Part shown: one piece after another, positions 26,354 to 36,257 of the stretch
How the letters are laid out: every line of letters starts with the position of its first letter
How positions within the stretch are numbered: position 1 is the first letter of the stretch
Assembly: GCA_030066045.1 (NCBI GenBank)
Contig: JASJCJ010000019.1
Location: 1 to 54,095, forward strand
Reading direction: 5' to 3'
Length of the DNA: 54,095 bases
DNA from: Calothrix sp. MO_167.B12
Lineage (GTDB): Bacteria > Cyanobacteriota > Cyanobacteriia > Cyanobacteriales > Nostocaceae
The notes under the pieces: model-generated
Databases searched by the model: none
Told to the model about the DNA's origin: nothing
Seen by the model: only the letters and a program-made list of their open reading frames with translations
Position numbers and translations under genes: made by a program

Positions 26354-28039
26354 CTACCCAGGAGTTTTAGTTTCTCGCTCCAGTTTTTGGGTGAAATCGG
26401 TGTTGGTGAGAGACCGAATCAGGCTCAAACCTATAGACTGGCGGGAGATTACTTGAGCATAAGCAGCATTGAGATATTGCCCATATTGGGAACTACCAAC
26501 AACATAAATTCCAAAGAAGGGGATACTCAAGGACTTCATGTAACTACGAGCTTGCTGTGGATTATCCCCTATTAACTGGGAAGGTAATTCCACTGCTTCA
26601 CTTGCACCACTTCCATTACCAATGGCAGAAAAGTGAGTACCTCCTGAGAGTAAGGCTAAATACTTTTGGGAGTTGGTAATCCAGGAAAAGGGCAGAATTT
26701 GTTCATACAGTGCTGGTGCCACTGTATCATCACTACTTGCAACTAGCATTACAGGGATTTGGACTTGACTTAAGCCTGATTGACCAAATACCGTGCTGGT
26801 AATGGGATTGACTGCAATTACTGCCTTAACTCGGCGATCGCGCAAATCTTGACCTCGATGTTTATTTTCCACCTTGAGAGCGCGACATTGAAGTAATAAA
26901 GACAAATTCAAGGTTTTGCTGACTGTCTGGGGGTGACAATCCTTTTGAATGCGATCGTAATCCAGTTTTGCTCCTGCTAGAGCTAAAGCTGTATAACCAC
27001 CAAAGGATTGACCAAATACTCCTACTTGTTGCACATCCAAGCGGTTTTTCAGGGGAGAGTAATTTTCCAAACGGTCTAGCAGAAATTTTATATCCAGGGG
27101 TTGGTCATAAAATTCATTGGGTTTGGTTAGTTCTCCTGTGCGTCCTTCAGCAAATAATGCAATTTTTTTGGCATTGCTACCAGGATGATTGGGAACGACT
27201 ACAGCAAAGCCGTGGGATGCCAGATGGGAAGCTAAATAACTAAAGTTACTGCTGTCTGAGCCTAAACCGTGAGAAATAACAATTACAGGCGCTTTAGTTT
27301 TTGTCTGAGGTAAATAAACATCCGTCAGCAAAGTTCTATTACGCGGTAAGTCTTGAAACTTAATTGGTTTGATTTTTTGCCATTTTACCCTTCCCGGACG
27401 ACGCAAATTGGCTAACTGGAAATTATTTTTGGGAAATGGAGTATTAGCTGCTTCCATCTGGGACTTTTGGGACACAGTAGCGATCGCTCGATTGGTTTCT
27501 CTGACCATTTTTTCCAATTCGGAAGCGATCCCTAAAGTCCGCGCCATATCGATGTGAATACTACCCGTAGGATACTTCCGCAATACGTTTAATAGGGTTA
27601 AACCTCCGGGTTCCTGGGATGCTAAAATCAGTGCTGCTCGCAAGGCATAAAACCCTGGTTTTGGTTGTCGGGATCTAGTTTTAATTACATTTCCCAATTT
27701 GCGTAACAACAGTTCCCCTTGCTGTGTATAGAGGAATTGTGAAACAGCCACCGGATGGATTTTGATCGGACTAGTTAAAATCCGGTGTAACTCCTTAATT
27801 TGCTCTGGTTTAAGATACCGGCGATAAATAGATAGCTCTTGCTCAACTTTACCTGTTTGAGCAAATTTTTCCAGTGCCGTCACCGGAATAGATAATTCTA
27901 AAGCTGAGTAAGATGCATAAATTCGTTCTGCCGAGCGAGCAGATCCACTCATCCCTAGGGTTGGTATTAGCATCGACAGCAGAAAGGATAGCGAATACTT
28001 TTTGAGGCCGCTGTTCCCATTACCAAACAAACTCTTCAT
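26354..28039 (-). CDS. Secreted alpha/beta hydrolase with N-terminal DUF1400
   Basis: 561 residues. Signal peptide at about 1-37 (FLLSMLIPTLGMSGSARSAE). Residues 38-165 match the DUF1400 pattern (YASYSALELSIPVTALEKFA, RRYLKPEQIKELHRIL). Residues 235-540 form an alpha/beta hydrolase: VISHGLGSD oxyanion region, nucleophile S345 in GQSFGG, acidic VASSDDTVAP and His in GGTHFSAIG. Cyanobacteria often carry this architecture, annotated as predicted dienelactone hydrolase; the real substrate is unknown, and an esterase or lipase in the periplasm is likely. It is convergent with sppA. Confidence 0.9.
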   Translation of the reverse strand: MKSLFGNGNSGLKKYSLSFLLSMLIPTLGMSGSARSAERIYASYSALELSIPVTALEKFAQTGKVEQELSIYRRYLKPEQIKELHRILTSPIKIHPVAVSQFLYTQQGELLLRKLGNVIKTRSRQPKPGFYALRAALILASQEPGGLTLLNVLRKYPTGSIHIDMARTLGIASELEKMVRETNRAIATVSQKSQMEAANTPFPKNNFQLANLRRPGRVKWQKIKPIKFQDLPRNRTLLTDVYLPQTKTKAPVIVISHGLGSDSSNFSYLASHLASHGFAVVVPNHPGSNAKKIALFAEGRTGELTKPNEFYDQPLDIKFLLDRLENYSPLKNRLDVQQVGVFGQSFGGYTALALAGAKLDYDRIQKDCHPQTVSKTLNLSLLLQCRALKVENKHRGQDLRDRRVKAVIAVNPITSTVFGQSGLSQVQIPVMLVASSDDTVAPALYEQILPFSWITNSQKYLALLSGGTHFSAIGNGSGASEAVELPSQLIGDNPQQARSYMKSLSIPFFGIYVVGSSQYGQYLNAAYAQVISRQSIGLSLIRSLTNTDFTQKLERETKTPG

Positions 28040-28572
28040 CGTTCAACTGGTTCAATGATGTTGTTCCGCGAGGCATTCGTTTTGGTAGTTATGCAATTTG
28101 CCCTGGTAGATTGGATTGGCGGAGGTTGCCTCAATATTCAATTGGTTTGTGAGTTTTCTATTTTTGGCTCACATTTGTAACATAAAATACAATTACAAGA
28201 AGTAATTTTACCGTCTAATACGCAAGAATTCACCATTTAATATCCACTATCAAGGGCATCTGAGGATTGATATTTTCTTGGGAAAAGCTAAGAAAATATC
28301 AGATCCTCACATCTTGTAAATACTGAATACTTACCCGAATTAGAGATAACTCAACTAACTAGTACAGGGGGCGCGTCAATGAAAAGACCATTTATAAAAT
28401 GTCAAAGTTAGAAAACACAAAATGTTTGACTTTTGATTGACCCGCAGTGGTACTAACACTACTGTGGAATGATAACAAATTCAATAAATACCATGCCTCC
28501 GTATTTATAATGCCACCACCCAAAATAGACAAGATTTACGATTATAAGTTCCCGTGCAAATACGGAAAATAT
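28040..28572. other. Intergenic region with one MITE-like element
   Basis: It contains an imperfect inverted-repeat element at 28359-28455 with ends CTAGTACAGGGGGCGCGTCA and TGACCCGCAGTGGTACTA (ends pair approximately). At 28272-28310 an ATATTTTCTTGGGAAA / TAAGAAAATATCAGATCC imperfect hairpin is seen. No gene. Confidence 0.55.
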
Positions 28573-29505
28573 TTATTTTAAATTAGACTTTCCTAAAGCA
28601 ATTGTCATTGAACCAAATACAACTAAAATTGCTCCGAACATACCTATAAATGTGAGACGTTCTGGCTCCATTAAATGAGGTGCGATCGCGGATACAGTAT
28701 CTACGGAAATTAAAGTAATTATTGGTGCACAAGCAATAACAGCACTAACTCTGGAAGCTTCCCAATGCTCTAATGATTCGGCAAACGCACCATAGGCAAT
28801 TAGTGTGTTGAAGGCGCAGAATAATAATATCAGTAAATAGAAAATATTTAATGTAAAAATTGTATTTATAGTCGCAAAAGGGGTAAATATTAAAGCACAC
28901 ATCCCATAAATAATTAACATAATATGGGTAGACGATAAGCTACGTAGTAACTGCTTTTGCGCTAAGGCATAAATAGACCAGGTTACAGCACCTAATACCA
29001 CTAAACCACTACCTAATAAATATGTGTACTGTGATGTAATTAAACTTGTTAATTGTTCCTTAAAAAATAGCATAAAGCCGGTGGTAAAAATGCTAACCCC
29101 CAGCCACTGAACCAAAGTGTAGCTTTCTTGAAATAGAAATAATCCCCCAGCACCCAATAAAATTGGAGCTAATTGAATCATAACTTCAGCATTAGCAGGT
29201 GAAGTTAGTGCTAAACCTTTGAGAAAACAAATATAATTAGCAGCCAAAAAAATAATTGCGATCGCCAACAATTTACTAGGAGTAGAGCGCAATTTTTCCA
29301 GGGTTGGTAATTGACCCCGCATTCTTAAATAAATAGCCAATAACCCAAAAGCCACCAAAAAACGGAACCAAGTAACAGTATATACATCAATCTTTTGTAG
29401 AGTTACTTTGAGAGCGATGGGTAGAATGCCCCATAAACTGACAGTTATTATTGATAATCCTAGACCTAACTGCCAGCGACCGGAAGTTTGATGGATATTA
29501 GTCAT
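28573..29505 (-). CDS. DMT-superfamily (EamA) transporter
   Basis: 310 residues with ten hydrophobic segments in two five-helix halves, e.g. LGLSIITVSLWGILPIALKV (TM1), VTWFRFLVAFGLLAIYL (TM2), the conserved LTSPANAEVMIQLAPILLGA and, in the second half, GAVTWSIYALAQKQLL and VSAVIACAPIITLISVDTVS. It belongs to the EamA drug/metabolite exporter group in the plasma membrane; substrate is unknown. It is divergent from the HAD gene with a 170-bp AT-rich spacer. Confidence 0.9.
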   Translation of the reverse strand: MTNIHQTSGRWQLGLGLSIITVSLWGILPIALKVTLQKIDVYTVTWFRFLVAFGLLAIYLRMRGQLPTLEKLRSTPSKLLAIAIIFLAANYICFLKGLALTSPANAEVMIQLAPILLGAGGLFLFQESYTLVQWLGVSIFTTGFMLFFKEQLTSLITSQYTYLLGSGLVVLGAVTWSIYALAQKQLLRSLSSTHIMLIIYGMCALIFTPFATINTIFTLNIFYLLILLFCAFNTLIAYGAFAESLEHWEASRVSAVIACAPIITLISVDTVSAIAPHLMEPERLTFIGMFGAILVVFGSMTIALGKSNLK

Positions 29506-29675
29506 TAGTTATTTTTTATTAAGTGATAGCCCTGAAAACAAGCAACTAGAGGAATTAATAATTACAATAATTACTTAAACAAAAAATCCTAGTATTTAAT
29601 TTATTTTGACACCATTTGTGACATGATAATGAATCTAACAGGAGGTTGGGTAGGATTTTTGGTTTGGTATTGATT

Positions 29676-30335
29676 ATGAAAGCAGAACAACCGAAAGTGA
29701 TTTTTTTGGATGCGGTAGGTACCCTCTTTGATGTTCAGGGTAGTGTAGGGGAAGTATATAGTCAAATAGCGCGAGAATTTAATGTAGAAGCTAGTGCCGA
29801 AACTATCAATAAAACCTTCTTTTCCTGCTTCAAAGCGTCCCCACCTCCCACATTTCCCGATATTGACGAACAAGATATTCCTCAATCCGAATTTGCATGG
29901 TGGCGCAACATTTCCTACCAAACATTTGAAAAAGCGGGAGTAGTTGCTCAATTTTCGGATTTTTCGGCTTTTTTCAGCGAACTTTACATTCACTTCGGTA
30001 CATCAGAACCTTGGTTTGTGTATGCTGATGTGGTTTCTTCTTTAAACAAATGGCAAAAAATGGGGATTGAGTTGGGAATTATATCTAATTTTGATTCTCG
30101 GATATATTCGGTATTACAAGGTTTAGAGCTGAGAGATTTCTTTAAATCTATTACTATTTCTACCCAAGTGGGTGTAGCTAAACCAGACCCGAAAATTTTT
30201 GCTCGCGCTCTAGAAAAACATAACTGTCCCCCAACCGCAGCGTGGCATATAGGAGACAGCATCCGCGAAGACTATCAAGCCGCAAATGCAGCAGGATTAA
30301 GGGGGATTTGGATTAACCGCCACCATGAGGATTGA
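29676..30335 (+). CDS. HAD-superfamily hydrolase
   Basis: 219 residues from ATG 29676, chosen because motif I then starts at a normal distance; a GGAGG at 29641-29645 is too far upstream and the in-frame TTG 29646 touches it. Motif I FLDAVGTLFD supplies the nucleophile Asp, motif II is IISNFDSR, K in VGVAKPDPKIF is motif III, and HIGDSIREDYQAANAAG is motif IV. The DAVGTL form belongs to the REG-2-like/HDHD3 subgroup. A small phosphoester hydrolase in the cytoplasm; substrate unknown. Confidence 0.85.
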   Translation: MKAEQPKVIFLDAVGTLFDVQGSVGEVYSQIAREFNVEASAETINKTFFSCFKASPPPTFPDIDEQDIPQSEFAWWRNISYQTFEKAGVVAQFSDFSAFFSELYIHFGTSEPWFVYADVVSSLNKWQKMGIELGIISNFDSRIYSVLQGLELRDFFKSITISTQVGVAKPDPKIFARALEKHNCPPTAAWHIGDSIREDYQAANAAGLRGIWINRHHED

Positions 30336-30339
30336 CCAA

Positions 30340-30532
30340 GCCCCGTTGGGGCGGGGTGTAGGGTGTGGGGTATAGGGTGTAGTGAAAGAGACAGCCCCAA
30401 TAACCTTTGAGATACAAGCCCCGTTTTTTAAGACGATTGTGTTGGTCACCAGTTAGTTCATGGGGAATGTCCAACGCTTTCTCCCCTACACCCTACACCC
30501 TATCCCCTACCCCCTGTTTTGACCTACTCCAA
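30340..30532. repeat. GC-rich hairpin and CCCTACA/GGGTGTA heptamers
   Basis: GCCCCGTTGGGGCGGGG sits directly after the HAD gene. TGTAGGG-type heptamers are at 30356-30380, and the complementary CCCTACA-type heptamers are at 30482-30519, so the two arrays can pair. They lie between convergent genes. Confidence 0.7.
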
Positions 30533-30952
30533 CTATTCCCGAGCATTTTCAACGGTAAAACTAACTTCCTGACCATAAGACAACTCTAAAGTATGCCCAT
30601 CGGGATCGCGGATAAACACCCAGTAACCAACAGGAGGACCCCAATCATGGGGTCCATCTAATAGCACATTTTCCAATTTGGCTTGTTCGCACAGGCGATC
30701 GACTTGTTCTCGGGTTTCACAAGCAACACCAAGATGACAGGCTGGTAAAAGGGTGTAATTAACTCGATTTACTTTCATCAGCACAATTACAAAAGGTCGA
30801 GTCAAATCACTCATCCAAACCACATCCGAGTGAGTTTCGGGATCTGTACGGCGATGTACCACCTTCATTCCCGCATATTTGGCATAGAATGCAATGCTCT
30901 TTTCCATGTCGCTGACTGTCAATGCAACGTGGGTGAAACCAACATCAGACAT
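30533..30952 (-). CDS. VOC-family protein (glyoxalase/dioxygenase fold)
   Basis: 139 residues with two beta-alpha-beta-beta-beta modules: GFTHVALTVSDMEKSIAFYA at the start and LGVACETREQVDRLC, WVFIRDPDGHTLELSYGQ in the second half. H8, H73 (ACHLGVA) and E in HTLELS are positioned like the metal ligands of glyoxalase I or extradiol dioxygenases. Substrate cannot be assigned. It could be a lactoylglutathione lyase-like enzyme. Single gene. Confidence 0.85.
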   Translation of the reverse strand: MSDVGFTHVALTVSDMEKSIAFYAKYAGMKVVHRRTDPETHSDVVWMSDLTRPFVIVLMKVNRVNYTLLPACHLGVACETREQVDRLCEQAKLENVLLDGPHDWGPPVGYWVFIRDPDGHTLELSYGQEVSFTVENARE

Positions 30953-31215
30953 GAGAATTTTCCTTGCAAGAGGTGAAAATATCTCTAAGATACTGCCATC
31001 GGAAGTCAGTAGGGAAGGAGTGGAGGAGTTCGGAGTTCGGAGTTCGGAGTTCAGAAGTAGGGGCGGGGTTTCCCCGCCCGGAGGGAAGGAGGGAAGGAGG
31101 GAAGGAGGGAAGGAGGGAAGGAGTTACCAATGCTTACCCCTAGATTTATCGATGGGGAGACTGTTAGCGTAGCACAAGAGTGAAGGAGGCTAACTGGTAA
31201 CTGATAACTGGTAAC
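30953..31215. repeat. Tandem GGAGTTC and GGAAGGAG arrays plus palindromes
   Basis: 31019-31052 is a GGAGTTC heptamer run. 31056-31080 contains GGGGCGGGGTTTCCCCGCC, which recurs at 32919 and, inverted, at 14965. 31081-31125 is a GGAGGGAA octamer run. At 31144-31193 an inverted copy of the CCCCATCGATAAAT repeat follows, then ACTGGTA/ACTGATA heptamers up to the end of the M50 gene. Confidence 0.85.
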
Positions 31216-32715
31216 TTATCCGCCAATTCCTAAACGTCCAGCCAAAGCAGGGGTCAGGGGTAACAAAGTGGCAATCATCAAGAATAAAGCCAAAAGTCCC
31301 AAAGCCGCTCTTGCATCATCGGGTTCACTGATTTCATTCAAACTCGGACGTTCCGCACCCCGTTGTAAAATCAAAATCACAATCAACCAATAGAATGCCA
31401 AAGGATTTCCCAGACCAACTAATACCAACAAAATCACTGTGGCAATGGTTGTTCTACCAGCGGTTTTGCGTCCGTAAATAGCTTGGACAATACGACCACC
31501 ATCCAATTGTCCTGCTGGCATTAAATTAATCGCAGAAACTACTAAACCTAACCAACCAATTACCACCAAGGGATGTATATCCACTAATGATGACTGTAAA
31601 CCAGAACCAAGAATCACCCTTGCCAAAGTTCCTACTAAAATAGAACCTTGGAAAAATTGATTGGGTAATTGAAATAAACTGCCGGGATGGGAAATTAATA
31701 AGCCTACCACCACCATGATTAGGGATAGAATACCCCCAGCAGCTGGTCCAGCTAAGGCAATATCAAACAGTACTTTACGGCTTGGTAATACAGACTCAAA
31801 CCGGGTAATGGCACCAAAGGAAGCAATTTGTACCGCAGGTAAAAAATAAGGCCAGCTGAGGCGAATTTGGTGACGGCGCGCAAGCAACCAATGACCAAGC
31901 TCATGAGTTAATAAAATTAGTAATACACCAATGGTGATGGGTAAAGTTTCCATAAATCGCCCTGGATTGGCAAACAAATCAAAATTCAACAGAATTCCTG
32001 CCGTTTCCATAGAAGTAGTGATGGTTGCCAAAAACAAAATGCCAGCAAAGACTTTTTGGCCAACAGTCATGGGACGGGGATCGTTTTTACTGGGGAGAAC
32101 AATCGCTACTGGTTTACCCTCTGCATTTTCCACTAAAAACAGGCGATACTTGTCACCTAAACGTTCCTTTAAACTGGCACTGAGGCGATTATGTGCTGCC
32201 TCTGGCTCTCCTCGCAGATTACCTTTAAATATTGCTCCTTCCTGGTAAGCAATAGTTTCCGTAGCAAAAAATGTATCAATTCCAAAAATACCTTTAATAC
32301 TATTTAAATCTTCATTAGGAATGGCAATTATTTGTGGTTGAAATTGACTGGGTACTTCTGATGAAGGGACATTTTCCTCAGGTTTATCTGACTGGGAAGA
32401 TTCCGCAGCTAACCTTTGGGCTGCCCGTTGTTGAAGAATAGTATTTTGCCCCGATGACCTTAATTGCTTGCCTAAATAGATATAAATACCAGTAGAAATT
32501 ACTAGCAATAATAGAACACCCGCTATATTAATGTAAATTCCTGCGGCAAATAGACCAAAAAATACTAGCCAGGGAAACATCAACACCACTGACTGTAACC
32601 AAGCTAAGATGCCCAATTTTCCATAAGGTCTGGCTCGATAGAAGCCCCAACCTAAAATTCCTACAGCAACTAATAGAATAGTCGCAACTACAGGAGTTTC
32701 TGACGTTGTAAACAT
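31216..32715 (-). CDS. Site-2 protease family (M50) intramembrane metalloprotease
   Basis: 499 residues with about nine membrane helices. The zinc site is HELGH at 271-275, and the third ligand D405 lies in NLMPAGQLDGGR, the S2P/EGY signature. Residues 85-240 form a cytoplasmic domain, including IPNEDLNSIKGIFGIDTFFA and LKERLGDKYRLFLV, found in plant EGY and cyanobacterial homologues. EGY-type proteases cleave membrane-anchored regulators, such as anti-sigma factors, within the membrane. Its partner substrate is not visible here. Confidence 0.93.
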   Translation of the reverse strand: MFTTSETPVVATILLVAVGILGWGFYRARPYGKLGILAWLQSVVLMFPWLVFFGLFAAGIYINIAGVLLLLVISTGIYIYLGKQLRSSGQNTILQQRAAQRLAAESSQSDKPEENVPSSEVPSQFQPQIIAIPNEDLNSIKGIFGIDTFFATETIAYQEGAIFKGNLRGEPEAAHNRLSASLKERLGDKYRLFLVENAEGKPVAIVLPSKNDPRPMTVGQKVFAGILFLATITTSMETAGILLNFDLFANPGRFMETLPITIGVLLILLTHELGHWLLARRHQIRLSWPYFLPAVQIASFGAITRFESVLPSRKVLFDIALAGPAAGGILSLIMVVVGLLISHPGSLFQLPNQFFQGSILVGTLARVILGSGLQSSLVDIHPLVVIGWLGLVVSAINLMPAGQLDGGRIVQAIYGRKTAGRTTIATVILLVLVGLGNPLAFYWLIVILILQRGAERPSLNEISEPDDARAALGLLALFLMIATLLPLTPALAGRLGIGG

Positions 32716-33191
32716 TTCCCAACCCTTTGTTTTGAAACACCAAGTCTAAACCCGTCAGGCATTATGAACTATTAATAATTTATAACGATGTTCATAACCA
32801 TAGGGTGAGTATTACCGACCTTGCAAGAAATTGAGAGATATGGATGGGGGAGGAGTGGAGGAGTGAAGGAGGGGAGGAGTGAAGGAGTGGAGGAGTGATG
32901 GAGTGATGGAGTAGGGGCGGGGTTTCCCCGCCCGGAGTATTGGGACGGTAGTCAATTTTTCCAAGGTAGAAAATTCATTAGATTCTTGAATGCGTGACTT
33001 TTGACTTTTGAATGCGTGACTTTTTAATTCCAGGTTATTGATTGGGAAAAATAATACTCGGGTACTGAGGATTTTTGCTATTGCCAGAATTCTACAGAAA
33101 CCATATCTAAACACTGGCTCACTCAAAGCCATTTATTATTGCCCGAATAAATATATATAAAAATACACCATTACTTCAGTGACAATACTGA
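32716..33191. other. Divergent intergenic region with an octamer minisatellite
   Basis: 32841-32917 is a GGAGTGAAGGAGGGGA-type array, followed by GGGGCGGGGTTTCCCCGCC (32918-32936). At 32983-33026 a near-tandem GAATGCGTGACTTTT repeat occurs. The promoters of both divergent genes should be here; none was pinned down. Confidence 0.65.
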
Positions 33192-36100
33192 ATGTTTAAC
33201 CCTATGGAATTGAAACAAAGCTGGTCATTTAGCAATAAAAGTATTATTAAACAGATATTACAATGGGTCAATCTCCGACCAGAGGAGAGCGAACGGACTT
33301 TTTTGCTGTTTGTAGCTTATACTTTAATCTGCGTAGGATTGCGGTGGGCAGAGCGCAGTACAGAGGCACAATTAGTGTATCAATCTGGAGTGGATTACTT
33401 GCCTCGTTTTTACATGGCTAGTGCAGTAATTGGTTCTGGATTAGTTTTCTTTTACTCTTGGCTGCAAAGGATTTTTCCCTTGCGATCGCTAATTGTGGCT
33501 CTGGCACCGATGATGGTGGTACCATTATTCTTATTTCCGGTACTATTGCAAATACCCGGTCATCAAGAGAGTAATTTATTTATACTGCGGTTATGGCTAG
33601 ATGCTATTTATGTTGTGAATGAACTCAACACATCCATAGCAGCTAGCCAATTGTTTGATATTAGACAGATTAAGCGCACCTATCCTTTAATTAGTAGCGG
33701 GTTTCTCATTGCTCAAGCATTTAGTGGCTTTAGTTTGTATTGGTTGCTGGATATCCTCAGTTTAAATCATATAGTTTTTGTTACTGGTTTACTGATTGTA
33801 TTTGGAGGAAGTATTTTACTTTATTTAAGTAATATCTATCCCCAGGCTTTTCCTAGTAAGCCACAACAAAGGATTAAGGAAAGCAAATTTTATCGCCAAC
33901 CTCGCATTTCTGGACCTATCAAACGTTATTTATGGTTATTGGTAGGCTTGATTGCATTGTTGGAAGTAATTGGGATGTTAATTGAATTTCAATACTTTAG
34001 CCAAGTAGAATTTAAATTTCAGGGAGATGGAGGAGCGCGAATTGCTAAATTTTTAGGGGTATTAGATGGAATTATCGGTTTATGTGCCTTGGCAACTCAG
34101 TGGTTTATTGCCAGTCGTGCAGTGGAAAATTTTGGGGCATTTTTTACTATCAGTATTCTACCCGGAGGAATGGTAATTCTACCCGCAATCATTGCTTGTT
34201 TAGGATTATTTTTGGCGATAACGGGTGATTCTATCGGCATAATATCTGGGCAAAACTTTTTCTGGGGTTTGGTATTTTTTCAATTCTTTGACGACCTATT
34301 TCGCTACACTTTTATTACTAATAGCAATACTTTATTATTCCACCCTGTGCCAGATAAAATTCGTAGCTATCTACAAACTTTATCAGAAGGAGTATCTGTT
34401 GCAGCAGGGGCTTTTTTAGCTAGTTTAATTATTTTAACTAGTCCTTTGGTGGCAAACTATCTTATACCCTATATATCAAAAAACTGGATATTGGTCATTG
34501 AAACTGCCGTGATTGGTAGTATCTGTTTTGCATTAGTTTGGAAAGTGCGATCGCACTATATAGAGCTATTAGTATTAACTGCGGGTAGAGGACAACTTAG
34601 TAGTACCGATGTAGATTTTAAAGCATTGAAACAGGCTGTAATTAAGGCTCTATTAGAAAAAGGGAAAGATACTGATAAACATTCTTGTATTGAACTGTTA
34701 TCTCAGATAGATATCCAAGGAGCAAAAGAAGTTTTAGCACCACTATTGGTAAAGTTACCCCCTGCTTTGCAACACCAAAGTTTAGAAGTGATATTAACAG
34801 GAGGTATTGATGCCAAATATTTACCAGAAGTCCGTGCTTTACTAGAAGAACGTCAAGGATTTGTGGCTCCGGAAGTATTTGCTTTGGCATTACGTTATGT
34901 ATGGCTAGCTGAAGAAAATTGTAATTTGGAGCAATTAGAGTCATATTTACAACAGGAACAACATTCTTTAATTCGAGGAACTGCTGCTACATTATTATTG
35001 CGCCAAGGAGATGCCAAACAAAGGGTAATAGCAACTAAAACTTTAAGACAATTACTCACCCATAAACAAGAAAGGGTGAGAGTAAACGCAGTTAAAATTC
35101 TCAACGAAACGGCACATTTACAAACATTACGGATTCACATTCCCAATTTATTACAAGATGAGTCCCTCAGGGTACGTTGTGCCGTATTAGAAATGGTTGC
35201 TACAACTCGTTTGGAGGAATATTATCACGTCTTAATAGCTGCACTATGTTATAAATCAACTCGCACCCCGGCAATGAAGGCGATAGTGGCTCTGGAAAAT
35301 GAGGCTTTACCAATGCTATTAGAGCTAGCTACTAATATTTATCAGCCGGAAATTGCTCGGATGTATGCTTGGCGAACCATTGGTCAAATTCATACTCCAG
35401 AGGTAATTAATAGTTTATGGTTACATTTAAACAAATCCCACGGCAAAAGTAGAAACTATATACTCCGTGCCTTAATCAAAAGATATCAGCAAGAAGGAAT
35501 GTTTGGTTTAGCTAATCGGTGGCATCAAAGTCAGGTAGAACAATTAATTGAGTCAGAATTATCCTTTTTAGGAGAAATTTATGCTGCTTATACAGACTTG
35601 AAAACCCAAGCAATATGGGAGACAAATACATCACATCTTTATGATGCTTGTCAGTTATTCCTAAAGGCTCTACTAGAATTAGAGCTAGATATTAAAGAAC
35701 GATTATTGCTGCTACTAAAGTTAATATATACCCAAGAAAAAATTCAAGCTGCAACTTTCCATCTACGTTCTGAATCTAGAGCTGACATTGCACAGGGATT
35801 AGAAATCCTAGAACACACGGTGCATAATTTGAAATATAAACCGATATTATTACAAATTTTCGATCGCCTATCTCCAGAGGAAAAGCTACAACATATAATT
35901 CAAGCGGAGATAGTAGAATATAAGCAAATGATAGTTAGCGATCGCATTCGCAATTTACTAACATACAGTAGTTTACTTTCCGACTGGTGTTTAGCCTGCT
36001 GTTTCCACCTGTCAACAGTAGCGCGGATAAAATTGAGTATTCCAGTTATTTTAGAAAATTTACGTCATCCCACAGGCTTTGTCAGAGAAGCTGCACTGGC

Positions 36101-36242
36101 TTATGTCAGCGTAGCTGCCAAAAATGTTCTCTACAAAATCCTACCGCAAATGAAAGATGATCGCGACCCCCTAGTTGCTGGATTGGTTCGGCAATTAATG
36201 GATACATCGCAAATTAATTGTGAGAAAATTCCCAATTCATAG
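33192..36242 (+). CDS. ATP/ADP-translocase-like membrane protein with C-terminal HEAT repeats
   Basis: 1016 residues. The N-terminal 440 hold about 12 transmembrane helices (LFVAYTLICVGLRWAERSTE, LIVALAPMMVVPLFLFPVLL, FGAFFTISILPGGMVILPAI), resembling the TLC/NTT nucleotide-transporter fold of Chlamydia and plastids. Residues 470-1010 are HEAT/armadillo-like repeats, e.g. LLRQGDAKQRVIATKTLRQL and LQDESLRVRCAVLEMVATT. In cyanobacteria such proteins are widespread and their substrate is unproven. The next gene, 15 bases downstream, is a cyclic-nucleotide-binding protein, which in other versions is fused at the C-terminus. I infer a regulated membrane sensor or transporter. Confidence 0.85.
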   Translation: MFNPMELKQSWSFSNKSIIKQILQWVNLRPEESERTFLLFVAYTLICVGLRWAERSTEAQLVYQSGVDYLPRFYMASAVIGSGLVFFYSWLQRIFPLRSLIVALAPMMVVPLFLFPVLLQIPGHQESNLFILRLWLDAIYVVNELNTSIAASQLFDIRQIKRTYPLISSGFLIAQAFSGFSLYWLLDILSLNHIVFVTGLLIVFGGSILLYLSNIYPQAFPSKPQQRIKESKFYRQPRISGPIKRYLWLLVGLIALLEVIGMLIEFQYFSQVEFKFQGDGGARIAKFLGVLDGIIGLCALATQWFIASRAVENFGAFFTISILPGGMVILPAIIACLGLFLAITGDSIGIISGQNFFWGLVFFQFFDDLFRYTFITNSNTLLFHPVPDKIRSYLQTLSEGVSVAAGAFLASLIILTSPLVANYLIPYISKNWILVIETAVIGSICFALVWKVRSHYIELLVLTAGRGQLSSTDVDFKALKQAVIKALLEKGKDTDKHSCIELLSQIDIQGAKEVLAPLLVKLPPALQHQSLEVILTGGIDAKYLPEVRALLEERQGFVAPEVFALALRYVWLAEENCNLEQLESYLQQEQHSLIRGTAATLLLRQGDAKQRVIATKTLRQLLTHKQERVRVNAVKILNETAHLQTLRIHIPNLLQDESLRVRCAVLEMVATTRLEEYYHVLIAALCYKSTRTPAMKAIVALENEALPMLLELATNIYQPEIARMYAWRTIGQIHTPEVINSLWLHLNKSHGKSRNYILRALIKRYQQEGMFGLANRWHQSQVEQLIESELSFLGEIYAAYTDLKTQAIWETNTSHLYDACQLFLKALLELELDIKERLLLLLKLIYTQEKIQAATFHLRSESRADIAQGLEILEHTVHNLKYKPILLQIFDRLSPEEKLQHIIQAEIVEYKQMIVSDRIRNLLTYSSLLSDWCLACCFHLSTVARIKLSIPVILENLRHPTGFVREAALAYVSVAAKNVLYKILPQMKDDRDPLVAGLVRQLMDTSQINCEKIPNS

Positions 36243-36257
36243 TTATAATGTTTCACT